From: Planctomycetota bacterium
GTDB lineage: Bacteria > Planctomycetota > Planctomycetia > Gemmatales > Gemmataceae
DNA length: 64,000 nucleotides
NCBI GenBank assembly: GCA_016191165.1
Contig: JACPPF010000039.1
Coordinates: 1 to 64,000 of the forward strand
Reading direction: 5' to 3'
The translations under genes and the position numbers were made by a program. A model generated the notes under the pieces. The model did not search any database. It had not been told where the DNA came from and saw nothing but the letters and a program-made list of their open reading frames with translations. This document shows positions 1-7,700 of this stretch, in pieces; position 1 is the first letter of the stretch; every line of letters begins with the position of its first letter.

Positions 1-123
1 TCCGCCGAGGCAATGATCAAGGTGTCGTCAATCCATCTCATGCTCAATCGCTTACGGCCGGACCCGAACGCCAAGATAGCCAAATTCACCTATGCGCGGA
101 ATCCGATGAAAAAAGCGGCGTAA
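1..123 (+). pseudogene. C-terminal end of a DDE transposase (window-edge fragment)
   Basis: An open frame runs from the window edge to a TAA and gives 40 residues with the core AMIKVSSIHLMLNRL. This resembles the last helix of IS5/IS4-type DDE transposases, which often end in a similar AMIxxxxIxLMLxRL helix. The rest of the gene lies outside the window, so it cannot be said whether the element is intact. No clear terminal inverted repeat was recognised downstream; the next structure is an unrelated palindrome. Confidence 0.55.
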
Positions 124-166
124 CTTCCCGGATAGACTCTGAGAACAGGTTTGGCCCACACGTAGC

Positions 167-237
167 GTGCGTCAAACGCGGCGCGGACGCACCAGGTACT
201 TGCCACCCCTGGTGCGTCCGCGCTGCGCTTGACGCAC
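167..237. repeat. Palindromic repeat, family P9
   Basis: The left arm near 167-195 and the right arm 208-237 are inverted copies built on GCGGACGCACCAGG. They form a long imperfect hairpin between the transposase tail and lpxB. It is not followed by a T-run on either strand, so it does not look like a simple terminator. This is the only copy of this family seen in the window. Confidence 0.7.
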
Positions 238-294
238 CCCACGGTTGATGGTGCGACGGTGTCAAACTGGGGCACGCCACCCTATTTGCCGTCG

Positions 295-1443
295 TCAACC
301 CGCGCGCAACTGCCGCCTTTCCACCACCTCCAAAATTCGCCCGGCCGCCCGAGCGCATGCGCCCGGCATGGCGACCCGTTCCCGCAGCGCCAGCAACTCA
401 CGGCACACGCCTGCGTAGGCCGATTCGTCGTCCAGCCAGTTCAAAAGCGCGCCCGCGACGCCCTCGGCCGGGCAACCCAGGGTTACGAATTCCGGGTAAA
501 TCATCCGGTCCGCGAGCAGGTTGACCAGGGTAATGAACTTCACCTTGACCAACGGGTACAAGATTCCCGCCGCCAATTTGGGCAGGCGAAAGACGATGGC
601 CGTCGGCTTGGCTCGATAAAGAAGCTCCAGCGACACCGACCCCGAGACGCTGATGCACGCCTTGCTCAATTCAATGATCTCCGGCGTCTTCTGCACCTGA
701 ACCTCGATCGGCAGGCCGGCAAATTGTTGGCGCATTGCCTCCACCAGAGTCAAATGTTGTTCCTTGTAGCACGCGACCAGAAAACGCGTTTGCGGATGTT
801 TGCGATGGATGATCTGGGCAGCTCGCAACTGGCTCAGGAAATTCAACTCGACTTCGTGGGTGCGCGAACCGGGCAGCAGGCCGATGATCGTGCCGCCTCG
901 CCTGGACTGCGCTTCCATGAATGTCGAATCGAGACGCTGTCGAGGCAGTTCATCGAAAAAGGGATGGCCGACATATTCGGCGGCGACGCCGCGCTCGCGA
1001 AACCAGGTTTCTTCGAATGGCAGCGAGCACAGCACGTGATCGACATGGCGGCGCACCTTGCTGACGCGCCAGCCTGCCCAGGCCCAGAGTTGCGGTGGTA
1101 CGAAATAGAAGACCGGGATGCGGTGAAAGTGAGCCCGTCGGGCAATCCACCAGTTGAAGCCCGGATAGTCGATCAACACCACCGCGTCGGGTCGTTGATG
1201 GCGAAAGTAACGGTCGGCTTGCGATACCAGGCTCAGCAGCCGTGGCAGACTCGAAATCACCTGCGTGAAGCCCATGACCGCGTGATTGCAAAGATTGAAA
1301 AGATGCCGACAACCCGCCTCGGCCATGCGATCGCCGCCGAAGCCGACGCTCTCGATGCCGCCACGTCGCTGGCCCAGCGCGCGGATGAGATTGGCGCCAT
1401 GAACGTCGCCGCTCGGTTCGCCAACGCTGTAGAAAATGCGCAT
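295..1443 (-). CDS. lpxB: Lipid-A-disaccharide synthase LpxB
   Basis: The 382-residue protein condenses UDP-2,3-diacylglucosamine with lipid X to give the lipid A disaccharide at the inner membrane. It has the family's N-terminal loop as GEPSGD (residues 8-13; many homologues have GEASGD), IDYPGFN (91-97) and the signature PPQLWAW (116-122). Length is normal for the family. The ORF track begins at a TTG one codon earlier. I prefer the ATG at 1443, preceded by AAGGACG. Other lipid A genes (two lpxD, lpxI) lie 11-14 kb away rather than next to it, so the pathway is dispersed here. Confidence 0.95.
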   Translation of the reverse strand: MRIFYSVGEPSGDVHGANLIRALGQRRGGIESVGFGGDRMAEAGCRHLFNLCNHAVMGFTQVISSLPRLLSLVSQADRYFRHQRPDAVVLIDYPGFNWWIARRAHFHRIPVFYFVPPQLWAWAGWRVSKVRRHVDHVLCSLPFEETWFRERGVAAEYVGHPFFDELPRQRLDSTFMEAQSRRGGTIIGLLPGSRTHEVELNFLSQLRAAQIIHRKHPQTRFLVACYKEQHLTLVEAMRQQFAGLPIEVQVQKTPEIIELSKACISVSGSVSLELLYRAKPTAIVFRLPKLAAGILYPLVKVKFITLVNLLADRMIYPEFVTLGCPAEGVAGALLNWLDDESAYAGVCRELLALRERVAMPGACARAAGRILEVVERRQLRAG

Positions 1444-1667
1444 CAATAACGTCCTTGTCGATTCCAGCGCGCGGCTACCTCGCCGTCATGCGTGAGGCGT
1501 TTATCATCGCCAAGTCTTGGAAATGAAGCAAGGGGAACTTGGGTCGAATCAGGGCGGACCAGGCGACTTGTACGGCAATCAGAAATGAGGCGGTACACGG
1601 ACCCGCGGCACAAGCAAGGGCTTCCTGTGCACCCCTCACTTGCGCTGCGGGCTGGTCTGAAAACGCA

Positions 1668-2027
1668 TCAGGAATCCACGGTCGGGGGCATGGATGTGGA
1701 GAGCCCCGGCATCTGCGATTGCTCGGCAACCCGGCGGTAGCCAAGAGCGCGCAGCACCTCCAGGACTTCGCTCCACGTGGGGAAAGGCCGGCGGTTGTCG
1801 CGTTTGTACTGATCCATCGCCTTCATGAATTCGATTTCATCGTTGGTGTAATCGCGTTCGCAGGTCGTCGGATCGATCTGCCGGCGTCGTTCGCCTCGTT
1901 CGTCGCGGCGATCTTTGCCGCCGCGTCGTTCGACGGCAACTGGGATTTGCTTCTTGCGGCGTTCATTGCCGCGGCGGTCGGCGACGCACAGATCGGCGGG
2001 GAATTCGGGCGTGGTGGCTTCACTCAT
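1668..2027 (-). CDS. Conserved Arg-rich hypothetical protein
   Basis: I chose the ATG at 2027 (MSEATTPEF) because GAGG lies just upstream, giving 119 residues. The first half is strongly basic and has repeated DRRG/ERR steps ([26 protein letters not shown]). The second half is a compact helical segment ending in a short [16 protein letters not shown] helix. There is no signal peptide or membrane segment. The basic region suggests nucleic-acid or acidic-partner binding, but that is inference and I do not recognise a named family. A promoter-like sequence lies about 75 bp upstream. Confidence 0.65.
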   Translation of the reverse strand: MSEATTPEFPADLCVADRRGNERRKKQIPVAVERRGGKDRRDERGERRRQIDPTTCERDYTNDEIEFMKAMDQYKRDNRRPFPTWSEVLEVLRALGYRRVAEQSQMPGLSTSMPPTVDS

Positions 2028-2102
2028 GGGAAAAACCTCAGCGGAGGGTTGGCGCCGGCAGGCGGCCCGGCCTGATTGGGGATACGTAATGACCCCTTTA
2101 CG

Positions 2103-2130
2103 AATATAACTCATTATTCGGATTTGACAA
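2103..2130 (-). promoter_or_regulatory. Candidate sigma70-type promoter for the Arg-rich protein
   Basis: On the minus strand TTGTCA (2130-2125) and TATATT (2108-2103) are separated by 16 bp in an AT-rich patch. The -10 box ends about 75 bp before the chosen start codon at 2027. This is a motif match only. Confidence 0.5.
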
Positions 2131-2217
2131 CTAATCGCGTCGATTCTTTTCGGAAAGCGGCGCGGGTTGCATACGATCTGACGGGTTAGATGGATTGTGC
2201 GGATTGCAACGATTGGC

Positions 2218-2709
2218 CTATTCTTCAAGCTTGGCCGACAGGACTTTGGCCGCCATTTCCTCGCGGTAGGATTTCAATCGCTTCGCCACCGCCGGATCGC
2301 CGAGCGCGATGATGGCCGCCGCGAAGAGGCCGGCGTTGGCGGCGCCGGCGCTGCCGATCGCCAGCGTGCCGACCGGGATGCCCGCGGGCATCTGCACCAT
2401 GGACAGCAACGAATCAAGGCCTTGCAAGGCCTTCGATTGAATCGGTACGCCGAGCACCGGCAACGTCGTCTTCGCCGCGGCCACGCCCGCCAGGTGCGCC
2501 GCGCCGCCTGCACCGGCAATGATTACCTTCATGCCCCGCCCTTCAGCGCCTTCGCAATAGTCAAGCACCACGTCCGGCGTGCGATGAGCGGACATGACCT
2601 TGGCCTCATACGAAACATCGAGCTTGCGCAGCATCTCGGCTGCGAGCTTCATCGTCTCCCAGTCCGATTGACTTCCCATGATGATGCCGACGAGCGGGGT
2701 AACTGCCAT
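2218..2709 (-). CDS. purE: N5-carboxyaminoimidazole ribonucleotide mutase PurE
   Basis: This is a cytosolic enzyme of de novo purine synthesis that converts N5-CAIR to CAIR. The 163-residue product has the substrate-binding GSQSDW (12-17), SAHRTP (40-45) and the glycine-rich GAGGAAHL loop, as in class I PurE. The ORF track extends upstream through palindrome P1, so I used the ATG at 2709, where family homology starts. No purK lies beside it. The leader region 2741-2800 is a P1 hairpin. Confidence 0.95.
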   Translation of the reverse strand: MAVTPLVGIIMGSQSDWETMKLAAEMLRKLDVSYEAKVMSAHRTPDVVLDYCEGAEGRGMKVIIAGAGGAAHLAGVAAAKTTLPVLGVPIQSKALQGLDSLLSMVQMPAGIPVGTLAIGSAGAANAGLFAAAIIALGDPAVAKRLKSYREEMAAKVLSAKLEE

Positions 2710-2740
2710 TTTTGGAATCTCACCATGTTGTAGGGCCCCA

Positions 2741-2800
2741 CCGAGCTTGAAGTGTAAGCGAAGGACAAGCTCACTACTTCGCTTACGCTTCAGGCTCGGA
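2741..2800. repeat. Palindromic repeat, family P1
   Basis: The left arm 2741-2763 and right arm 2777-2800 are inverted copies of the core GAGCCTGAAGCGTAAGCGAAG, with a few mismatches in the left arm. The same core recurs at 11113-11175 and 12295-12347. It lies just upstream of purE. Confidence 0.85.
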
Positions 2801-2825
2801 CTCTCAACCTTTGGCATTATACGAC

Positions 2826-2854
2826 TTGCCGAGGGCCGACCAGTCGACTATACT
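2826..2854 (+). promoter_or_regulatory. Candidate promoter of a short transcript
   Basis: TTGCCG (2826-2831) and TATACT (2849-2854) are spaced by 17 bp on the plus strand. A good intrinsic terminator follows at 3023-3051 with no large gene between them. Together they suggest a transcript of roughly 190 nt. Confidence 0.45.
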
Positions 2855-2899
2855 ATTGGAACGGAATTTTTCAGGGCCCTACGTTTCTCAGGCGAAGTA

Positions 2900-2989
2900 A
2901 TGGCGACGATCGCGACGATCCTTGGCGTTCCCGCACGGCGAGTCAATCTTGCCGCCGCCATCGCTATTGCCGCTGCCAAGACGGGATGA
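2900..2989 (+). CDS. Possible 29-residue small protein
   Basis: This short ATG-TGA frame encodes an Ala/Ile-rich peptide (MATIATILGVPARR...). It sits between a near-consensus promoter and an intrinsic terminator on the same strand. There is no convincing ribosome-binding site. The interval could equally be a non-coding RNA or simply intergenic. No family is recognised. Confidence 0.25.
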   Translation: MATIATILGVPARRVNLAAAIAIAAAKTG

Positions 2990-3022
2990 CCCTGGGGATT
3001 GTCGATTTTGCACAAGAAGTAG

Positions 3023-3051
3023 ACCCCAGGTTGTGTGACCTGGGGTTTTTT
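3023..3051 (+). terminator. Rho-independent terminator
   Basis: The stem ACCCCAGGT / ACCTGGGGT (3023-3045) is followed directly by a T-run. It is oriented for plus-strand transcription and so would end the proposed short transcript that starts near 2860. Confidence 0.75.
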
Positions 3052-3062
3052 GTTTTTACCAA

Positions 3063-3136
3063 GCCCAGGGGTGAGTGCAGCAAACCTCTGGAATGAACTC
3101 TCGATCCCACGGGGTTCGCTGCGCTCACCCCTGGGC
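3063..3136. repeat. Palindromic repeat, family P8
   Basis: The arms GCCCAGGGGTGAGTGCAGC (3063-3081) and GCTGCGCTCACCCCTGGGC (3118-3136) form an inverted pair just before the aminotransferase start. Related shorter hairpins lie at 4517-4546, just after the same gene, and at 54399-54427. The aminotransferase is therefore bracketed by two P8 elements. Confidence 0.8.
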
Positions 3137-3150
3137 GTCAGGTGGATATG

Positions 3151-4506
3151 ATGGGCACCCTCCGATTTTCCAAACGTTCCGCTCAGACCGGCGAACAACC
3201 GATTAGCTACTACATGCAGCAGGGCGTCGAGAATCCCCGGCTCATCAGCCTGGCGGCGGGCCTCGTCGATCCCGAGTCGCTCCCGGCCGACGAGGTGCGC
3301 GAAGTCGTGGCGGAGCTTCTTGCCAATCCAGCCACGGCCCAGACCGCCCTGCAATACGGCACCACGCAGGGCTACGCGCCGTTGCGCGCGAAAATCCATC
3401 GGCATCTTCTCGCGCAGGATGGCCTCAAACCCTCGGAGGTCGGCTACAACTCGGACGACATCGTCGTCACCACCGGCTCGCAGCAGTTGCTCTACACGCT
3501 CGGCGAAGCGTTGCTCGATCCCGGCGATATCGTCATCACCGAGGCGCCGTCCTACTTCGTCTATCACGGCGTCCTCAACAGCCTCGGCATTCGCACGTTG
3601 AGCGTGCCGATGGATCACGAGGGCATGTGTACCGATGCGCTCGAAGTCGTGCTGGCTAGGTTAGAAGAGGCCGGCGAATTGCCGCGCGTCAAGCTGATCT
3701 ACACCATCGATTACTATCAAAACCCGACGGGTCTGACGTTATCGCTTCACCGGCGCCGACAGATGCTGGAGCTGGCCCGGCGCTACAGCAAGGCAGGGCG
3801 TATTTTGATCCTGGAGGATGCCGCCTATCGCGAACTGCGATTCTCGGGCGACGATTTGCCGAGCATCAAGAGCTTCGATCGCGCGAACGAGCACGTCATC
3901 CTGGCGATGACATTTTCCAAGCCGTTGTCGCCGGGCCTTAAGACGGGATACGCGGTCCTGCCTCGCGACCTGGTCGGCCCGCTCTTGCGCTTCAAGGGCA
4001 ATCACGATTTTGGTTCGAGCAACTTCAATCAACACATCCTCGATCGACTCATGGAGACTGGCGCCTATGACCGCCATGCCGAGCGCTTGCGCGGGGTCTA
4101 TCGCGCCAAGCGCGACACGCTTCTTGCCGCGCTGGCGGAGGAGTTTCCGGAGGCCCGGTCGTCGATGCGCTGGACGCGCCCGGACGGCGGGTTATACGTC
4201 TGGTTGAGTTGCCCGCCGGAGGTGGCAACCGGGCCGGGCAGCCGATTCATGGAAGCCGCCATGCGTGAGGGCGTGCTGTATGTGCCGGGGGTTTTCTGTT
4301 ATGTGAAGGAGGGCGCTCCCTCACCCCCGACCCCTCTCCCGGGGGGAGAGGGGGGAAATGCCCCGAATTGCGAGGCGAGATTATGCTTCGGCGTCGCCTC
4401 CCACGATGACTTGCGTGAGGCGGTCCGCCGGCTTGGCGCCGCGGCGCGCGAGACCTTGCGCGGGGAGAAAATCGCGATGCGAGGCTTTGCTGGGTGCAAG
4501 GTGTAG
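3151..4506 (+). CDS. PLP-dependent aminotransferase, class I fold (MocR/LysN-like)
   Basis: The 451-residue protein resembles 2-aminoadipate/aromatic aminotransferases and the catalytic half of MocR regulators. It shows the AAGLVDPESLP entry loop, YYQNPTG, and the PLP Schiff-base lysine in FSKPLSPGLK (K257). There is no N-terminal HTH, so it is an enzyme rather than a regulator. I chose the ATG at 3151 with AGGTGG five bases upstream; the ORF track's GTG overlaps that site. Oddity: about residues 389-402 read PSPPTPLPGGEGG and come from a common palindromic repeat (4318-4353) lodged in a C-terminal loop. The substrate cannot be told from sequence. Confidence 0.85.
   Translation: MGTLRFSKRSAQTGEQPISYYMQQGVENPRLISLAAGLVDPESLPADEVREVVAELLANPATAQTALQYGTTQGYAPLRAKIHRHLLAQDGLKPSEVGYNSDDIVVTTGSQQLLYTLGEALLDPGDIVITEAPSYFVYHGVLNSLGIRTLSVPMDHEGMCTDALEVVLARLEEAGELPRVKLIYTIDYYQNPTGLTLSLHRRRQMLELARRYSKAGRILILEDAAYRELRFSGDDLPSIKSFDRANEHVILAMTFSKPLSPGLKTGYAVLPRDLVGPLLRFKGNHDFGSSNFNQHILDRLMETGAYDRHAERLRGVYRAKRDTLLAALAEEFPEARSSMRWTRPDGGLYVWLSCPPEVATGPGSRFMEAAMREGVLYVPGVFCYVKEGAPSPPTPLPGGEGGNAPNCEARLCFGVASHDDLREAVRRLGAAARETLRGEKIAMRGFAGCKV
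4318..4353. repeat. Palindromic repeat P5 inside a coding sequence
   Basis: The sequence ACCCCTCTCCCGGGGGGAGAGGGG is the same element type as the pair of arms at 34164-34257. Here it is in frame inside the aminotransferase, between the GVLYVPG strand and the RLCFGVAS strand, and adds a Pro/Gly-rich loop. Confidence 0.85.
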
Positions 4507-4516
4507 AACGTCCAAA

Positions 4517-4546
4517 CCCCAGGGATGAAGGCAGCTATCCCTGGGG
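4517..4546. repeat. Hairpin, family P8, after the aminotransferase
   Basis: CCCCAGGGAT and ATCCCTGGGG pair around a short loop, ten bases after the stop codon. No T-run follows immediately, so termination is possible but not clear. Confidence 0.7.
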
Positions 4547-4580
4547 ACTTCGTGGTAGTGTACATTTTTTCATTTTGTCC

Positions 4581-4608
4581 TTGGCAAACGAGTTCGTTCC
4601 CATAAAAT
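4581..4608 (+). promoter_or_regulatory. Candidate promoter of the methyltransferase gene
   Basis: TTGGCA (4581-4586) and TAAAAT (4603-4608) are 16 bp apart in an AT-rich interval, 50 bp before the methyltransferase ATG. Confidence 0.45.
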
Positions 4609-4643
4609 CCCTGAACATCGGCGTTCGACGTCCCGACCGGAAT

Positions 4644-4659
4644 TAAGAATTAACTCTTA
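4644..4659. promoter_or_regulatory. Near-perfect palindrome at the methyltransferase start
   Basis: TAAGAATTAACTCTTA matches its own reverse complement at 14 of 16 positions and ends on the A of the ATG. It also takes the place of a Shine-Dalgarno sequence. A protein bound here could block translation or transcription of the methyltransferase. Such control is common in restriction-modification systems, but no regulator gene is seen nearby. Confidence 0.35.
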
Positions 4660-5612
4660 TGCATGCCAACCCGCTCGTGTTTGATTACGATTTCCAGCGG
4701 TGTGGTGAATCCTGGATTGTCCAGGCGGATTGTCTCGAATGGCTCCGCCGAGTGCCGGAAAATTCCATCCACGCAGTGGTGACAGACCCGCCGTATGGCG
4801 TCAAGGAATACGACGCCGATCAACTGGAGAAACGGGCGGCAGGGCGAGGCGGTGTTTGGCGCATCCCGCCCGCCTTCGATGGACATACGCGCTCGCCCCT
4901 CCCGCGTTTCACCGCCCTGGACGAAAACGAACGCGAGCGAGTCTTTCGTTTCTTCGTCGATTGGGGCAAACTCGTTCAACATGCGCTTCGGCCCGGCGGT
5001 CACGTTTTTATCGCGACCAATGCCTTCATCGCTCAACTTCTCTATGCCGCCCTGGTCGAGGCCGGCCTGGAGTTTCGTGGCCAGATAATCCGCTTGGTGC
5101 AAACGCTGCGCGGTGGGGATCGACCGAAAAATGCCGAGGAGGAATTTCCGGGCGTATCGTCGATGCCGAAAGGTTGTTATGAACCCTGGGGTCTTTTCCG
5201 TAAGCCGTTGCCTGCCAAGATCACGGTGAGCGAATGCCTGCGCCGTTGGCAGACCGGCGGGTTACGACGGACCGCTGACGACAAGCCGTTTCCGGATGTG
5301 ATTCCCAGCGAGCGCACTCCACGCCGGGAACGGGATATCGCGGAACATCCAAGCCTTAAGCCACAATCTTTCTTGCGCCGCATTGTTCACGCCGCTCTGC
5401 CGTTGGGTGAAGGCATTGTCTTGGACCCGTTCATGGGTTCAGGTTCGACCATCGCCGCCGCGGAGGCCTTGGGGCAATGTGCCATTGGCGTGGAAAAGCA
5501 CGTTGAGTTTTATCAGTTGGCGAAAACAGCGATACCCCGCCTTCGCAGCCTGGAGATCCCCACGGTCGATTCCCAGGTCGAAGCGAATACCAAGCAGAGC
5601 ACATTATTCTGA
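4659..5612 (+). CDS. DNA methyltransferase (beta-class, N4-cytosine or N6-adenine)
   Basis: The 317-residue protein has the catalytic DPPY motif IV at residues 43-46 and the AdoMet-binding FMGSGST motif I near 258-264. Catalytic motif before AdoMet motif is the order of beta-class amino-methyltransferases. A target-recognition region lies between them. It converges on and overlaps by 9 bp the gene for a putative PD-(D/E)XK nuclease on the other strand, so the pair looks like a Type II restriction-modification system. The product should protect the host site. The target base and recognition sequence cannot be read from sequence. Confidence 0.88.
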   Translation: MHANPLVFDYDFQRCGESWIVQADCLEWLRRVPENSIHAVVTDPPYGVKEYDADQLEKRAAGRGGVWRIPPAFDGHTRSPLPRFTALDENERERVFRFFVDWGKLVQHALRPGGHVFIATNAFIAQLLYAALVEAGLEFRGQIIRLVQTLRGGDRPKNAEEEFPGVSSMPKGCYEPWGLFRKPLPAKITVSECLRRWQTGGLRRTADDKPFPDVIPSERTPRRERDIAEHPSLKPQSFLRRIVHAALPLGEGIVLDPFMGSGSTIAAAEALGQCAIGVEKHVEFYQLAKTAIPRLRSLEIPTVDSQVEANTKQSTLF

Positions 5613-6239
5613 CGCTCGATAGATCCAGTTGAATTCCAGCTTCTCGAACCCGCTTCGTTTGACGCTTGCCGTGATCGTTCGCCGACTTGAGCCGGATCGG
5701 CCCGAGAATTGCCAATCGTCTTTTCCGATCTGTGCACCGAGTACCTTGACGAACCGAAAAGGTTTTGGATCAATGCTCTGGGCCCCATCCCGCGAACTGT
5801 TGGCGTCGAATACGAACACCATCAGCCAGACATCTTCCGGGTTGTGGCCTTGCCAGCCACGCTTGCGCCGGCTTGCCTTGATTTCAATTCCTTGCGGGGC
5901 ATGCAAGATGGAATCCCCAGGATACAAGCCCTTGGGCAGCAGATCCGGATGGCCGTTGTGATACCGATTGCGAATCAACAAATCGCTGTACTTCGGGATG
6001 GCCGCCGCCATGAATTCGCCGACCATACTGCTGAAATTCGCTGGCATCAGAAAAGATTCAAGCCGCTCGATCTGCCGAGTGTTCAATTGACCGTTGACGA
6101 AGCCAAGGAAATCGACGAATTCTTCCATCGCCCTCCGAATGTGTTCCTGTTTCAAGCCATAGGGAATGATGGCCTTCGCGTTGAACTGGTCCGCTTGCAC
6201 TGGTATCGGACTGCACGCCGCGGTTTCCTTGCTTGGCAT
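5604..6239 (-). CDS. Putative Type II restriction endonuclease (PD-(D/E)XK type)
   Basis: The 211-residue protein has HPD (97-99), then about 20 residues later E119-I-K121 in GIEIKAS. This is the spacing and chemistry of a PD-(D/E)XK nuclease core. A strand rich in hydrophobic residues (VWLMVFVFD) follows, as expected for the fold. The start is firm: AAGGAG lies six bases before the ATG. The gene is convergent with, and overlaps, the methyltransferase. I do not recognise a named restriction enzyme family; the assignment rests on the motif and the neighbour. Alternatives are an orphan nuclease or an unrelated conserved protein. Confidence 0.65.
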   Translation of the reverse strand: MPSKETAACSPIPVQADQFNAKAIIPYGLKQEHIRRAMEEFVDFLGFVNGQLNTRQIERLESFLMPANFSSMVGEFMAAAIPKYSDLLIRNRYHNGHPDLLPKGLYPGDSILHAPQGIEIKASRRKRGWQGHNPEDVWLMVFVFDANSSRDGAQSIDPKPFRFVKVLGAQIGKDDWQFSGRSGSSRRTITASVKRSGFEKLEFNWIYRASE

Positions 6240-6341
6240 CGGATTCTCCTTGTTTGAAATCCACTCCCAGTCTACGTTCCTGGTTTGAAAAACACTATAT
6301 CAACGACTCTTGCCCACCAGTTCCTCCCGGACTACCTACTC

Positions 6342-7355
6342 ATGCAAAAATCCCAAATCCACTCCACCATCGACTGGGACAAGCCCGGCAAACAGCACGG
6401 GCACCTCTACATCCCCTACTCCTACAACCTCGCCGGCTGGGCCAACCTCATGGTGCCCGTCACCATGCTCAAGAACGGCGCCGGGCCCACCGCCCTCGTG
6501 CTCGCGGGCAATCATGGCGATGAATACCCCGGTCAGGTCGCCATCCTGCGCCTGGCTCGCGAGTTGACGCCGGACAACATTCGCGGGCGCGTCATCCTCA
6601 TCCCGTGCCTCACCATTCCCGCGTCCAAGGCGATGACGCGGCTGTCGCCTCTGGACGGGAAGAACTTCAATCGCGTCTTCCCCGGCAACGCCAGCGGCAC
6701 GGTTTCGGAGATGCTCGCGCATTTTCTGACGACCGTGCTGTTTCCACTGGCGGACATCGTGATCGACATTCACACGGGCGGGCGCAGCATGGACTTCGTG
6801 CCGTGCGCGACCATGCACCTCGTGGATGATCTCGCGCAGCGGCGAAAAATGATCGAGGGGACCGAGGCCTGGAACTCGGACATCGCGTTCATGTATGCCG
6901 ATGTCGCGGGGACGGGATTGCTGCCCGTCGAGGCCGAGCGACAGGGCAAGATCGTCATCACGACCGAGATGGGCGGTGGTGAAATCGTCACCCCGGCCGT
7001 GCATCGACTGACGCAGAACGGACTGCGCAATGTGCTGGTTCACTTCGGCGTCCTTCGCGGCGACAAGGCGCCGCGCCCCAAGCCGGTGCGCTGGGTGCAA
7101 GCCCTCGACCGCGAGGACTATCGCTTCGCGCCGGAGTCGGGCATTTACGAGAATCTCATCGAATGCGGCAGCGGCGTCGCAACCGGGCAGACGGTCGGTC
7201 TGATTCATTTTCTTGAACGTCCCGACCGCGAACCGGTCGCGGTCACCGCGAATGCAGCGGGCATCGTCATCGCCACCCGTGGCCCATCGCTGGTCACCCA
7301 GGGCGACTGCGTGGCGTGCATCGCCCATGACGTGCCGGCCGAGGTTCTGGGATAA
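6342..7355 (+). CDS. Zinc deacylase of the aspartoacylase/succinylglutamate desuccinylase family (DoeB-like)
   Basis: The 337-residue enzyme has the zinc site expected for this M14-like family: H58 and E61 in GNHGDE and H144 in DIHTGG. An EMGGGE segment lies further on and a beta-rich C-terminal domain follows. Its length and the GTV/SEM region resemble N-alpha-acetyl-diaminobutyrate deacetylases (DoeB), but no ectoine genes are adjacent, so the substrate is open. The ORF track starts at an upstream TTG. I prefer the ATG at 6342 because homology begins there. The ribosome-binding site is weak. Confidence 0.8.
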   Translation: MQKSQIHSTIDWDKPGKQHGHLYIPYSYNLAGWANLMVPVTMLKNGAGPTALVLAGNHGDEYPGQVAILRLARELTPDNIRGRVILIPCLTIPASKAMTRLSPLDGKNFNRVFPGNASGTVSEMLAHFLTTVLFPLADIVIDIHTGGRSMDFVPCATMHLVDDLAQRRKMIEGTEAWNSDIAFMYADVAGTGLLPVEAERQGKIVITTEMGGGEIVTPAVHRLTQNGLRNVLVHFGVLRGDKAPRPKPVRWVQALDREDYRFAPESGIYENLIECGSGVATGQTVGLIHFLERPDREPVAVTANAAGIVIATRGPSLVTQGDCVACIAHDVPAEVLG

Positions 7356-7700
7356 GGTTAGCAACCGTGGGAAGAATACCTTCGCGAATTCGTATTTCGC
7401 AAACGAGCCGCGACCGTTGGGGAGCGGTGATGGCGGCTGATGCTCCGCTCCCTCACGGTCGCGGCTCGTAACGCAAGATCGGGAAGTTATTCTTCCCAGC
7501 GTTGCTTGGCCGCGAACTTGCGGGGGAGCGCGGACCAACAAGGAAACGGGCGGACGGCGCCGCGGTTCTTTGCTGGACTTTCACGAGAGACCTGCCTAGG
7601 CTATGTTGGCTGGCCCTTGTTTCAAGCAACACCAGGAGTGCGCCACGTTTGTTGGCGCGCACCCAACGCGTTTGGGCCCCGACTTACTGGGGCATGGACC
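7356..7700. other. Intergenic region with palindrome and lone arm
   Basis: The 345 bases between the deacylase and Tex hold a P3 palindrome (7403-7469) and near 7510-7535 a lone arm resembling P3 (CCGCGAACTTGCGGGGGAGCGCGGA). No credible gene is seen. The Tex ORF stays open upstream through the region but without conserved sequence. Confidence 0.6.
7403..7469. repeat. Palindromic repeat, family P3
   Basis: The arms ACGAGCCGCGACCGTTGGGG (7403 on) and CCTCACGGTCGCGGCTCGT (ending 7469) are inverted. Other members lie at 31184-31279, 39633-39722 and 46969-47029. They share GCCGCGACC...GGGAGCG but differ in the loop. Confidence 0.85.

Noticed and set aside
229-1449. 406-residue plus-strand ORF
   Set aside because: It is the reverse-strand shadow of lpxB, which has clear family motifs on the minus strand.
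1475-1744. 89-residue minus-strand ORF upstream of lpxB
   Set aside because: It has a Cys/Pro/Arg composition typical of chance frames and overlaps the Arg-rich protein gene's end.
2848-3618. 256-residue minus-strand ORF
   Set aside because: It overlaps the aminotransferase start and the terminator and shows no family features.
6336-7541. 401-residue minus-strand ORF
   Set aside because: It mirrors the deacylase gene, which has a full zinc site on the plus strand.
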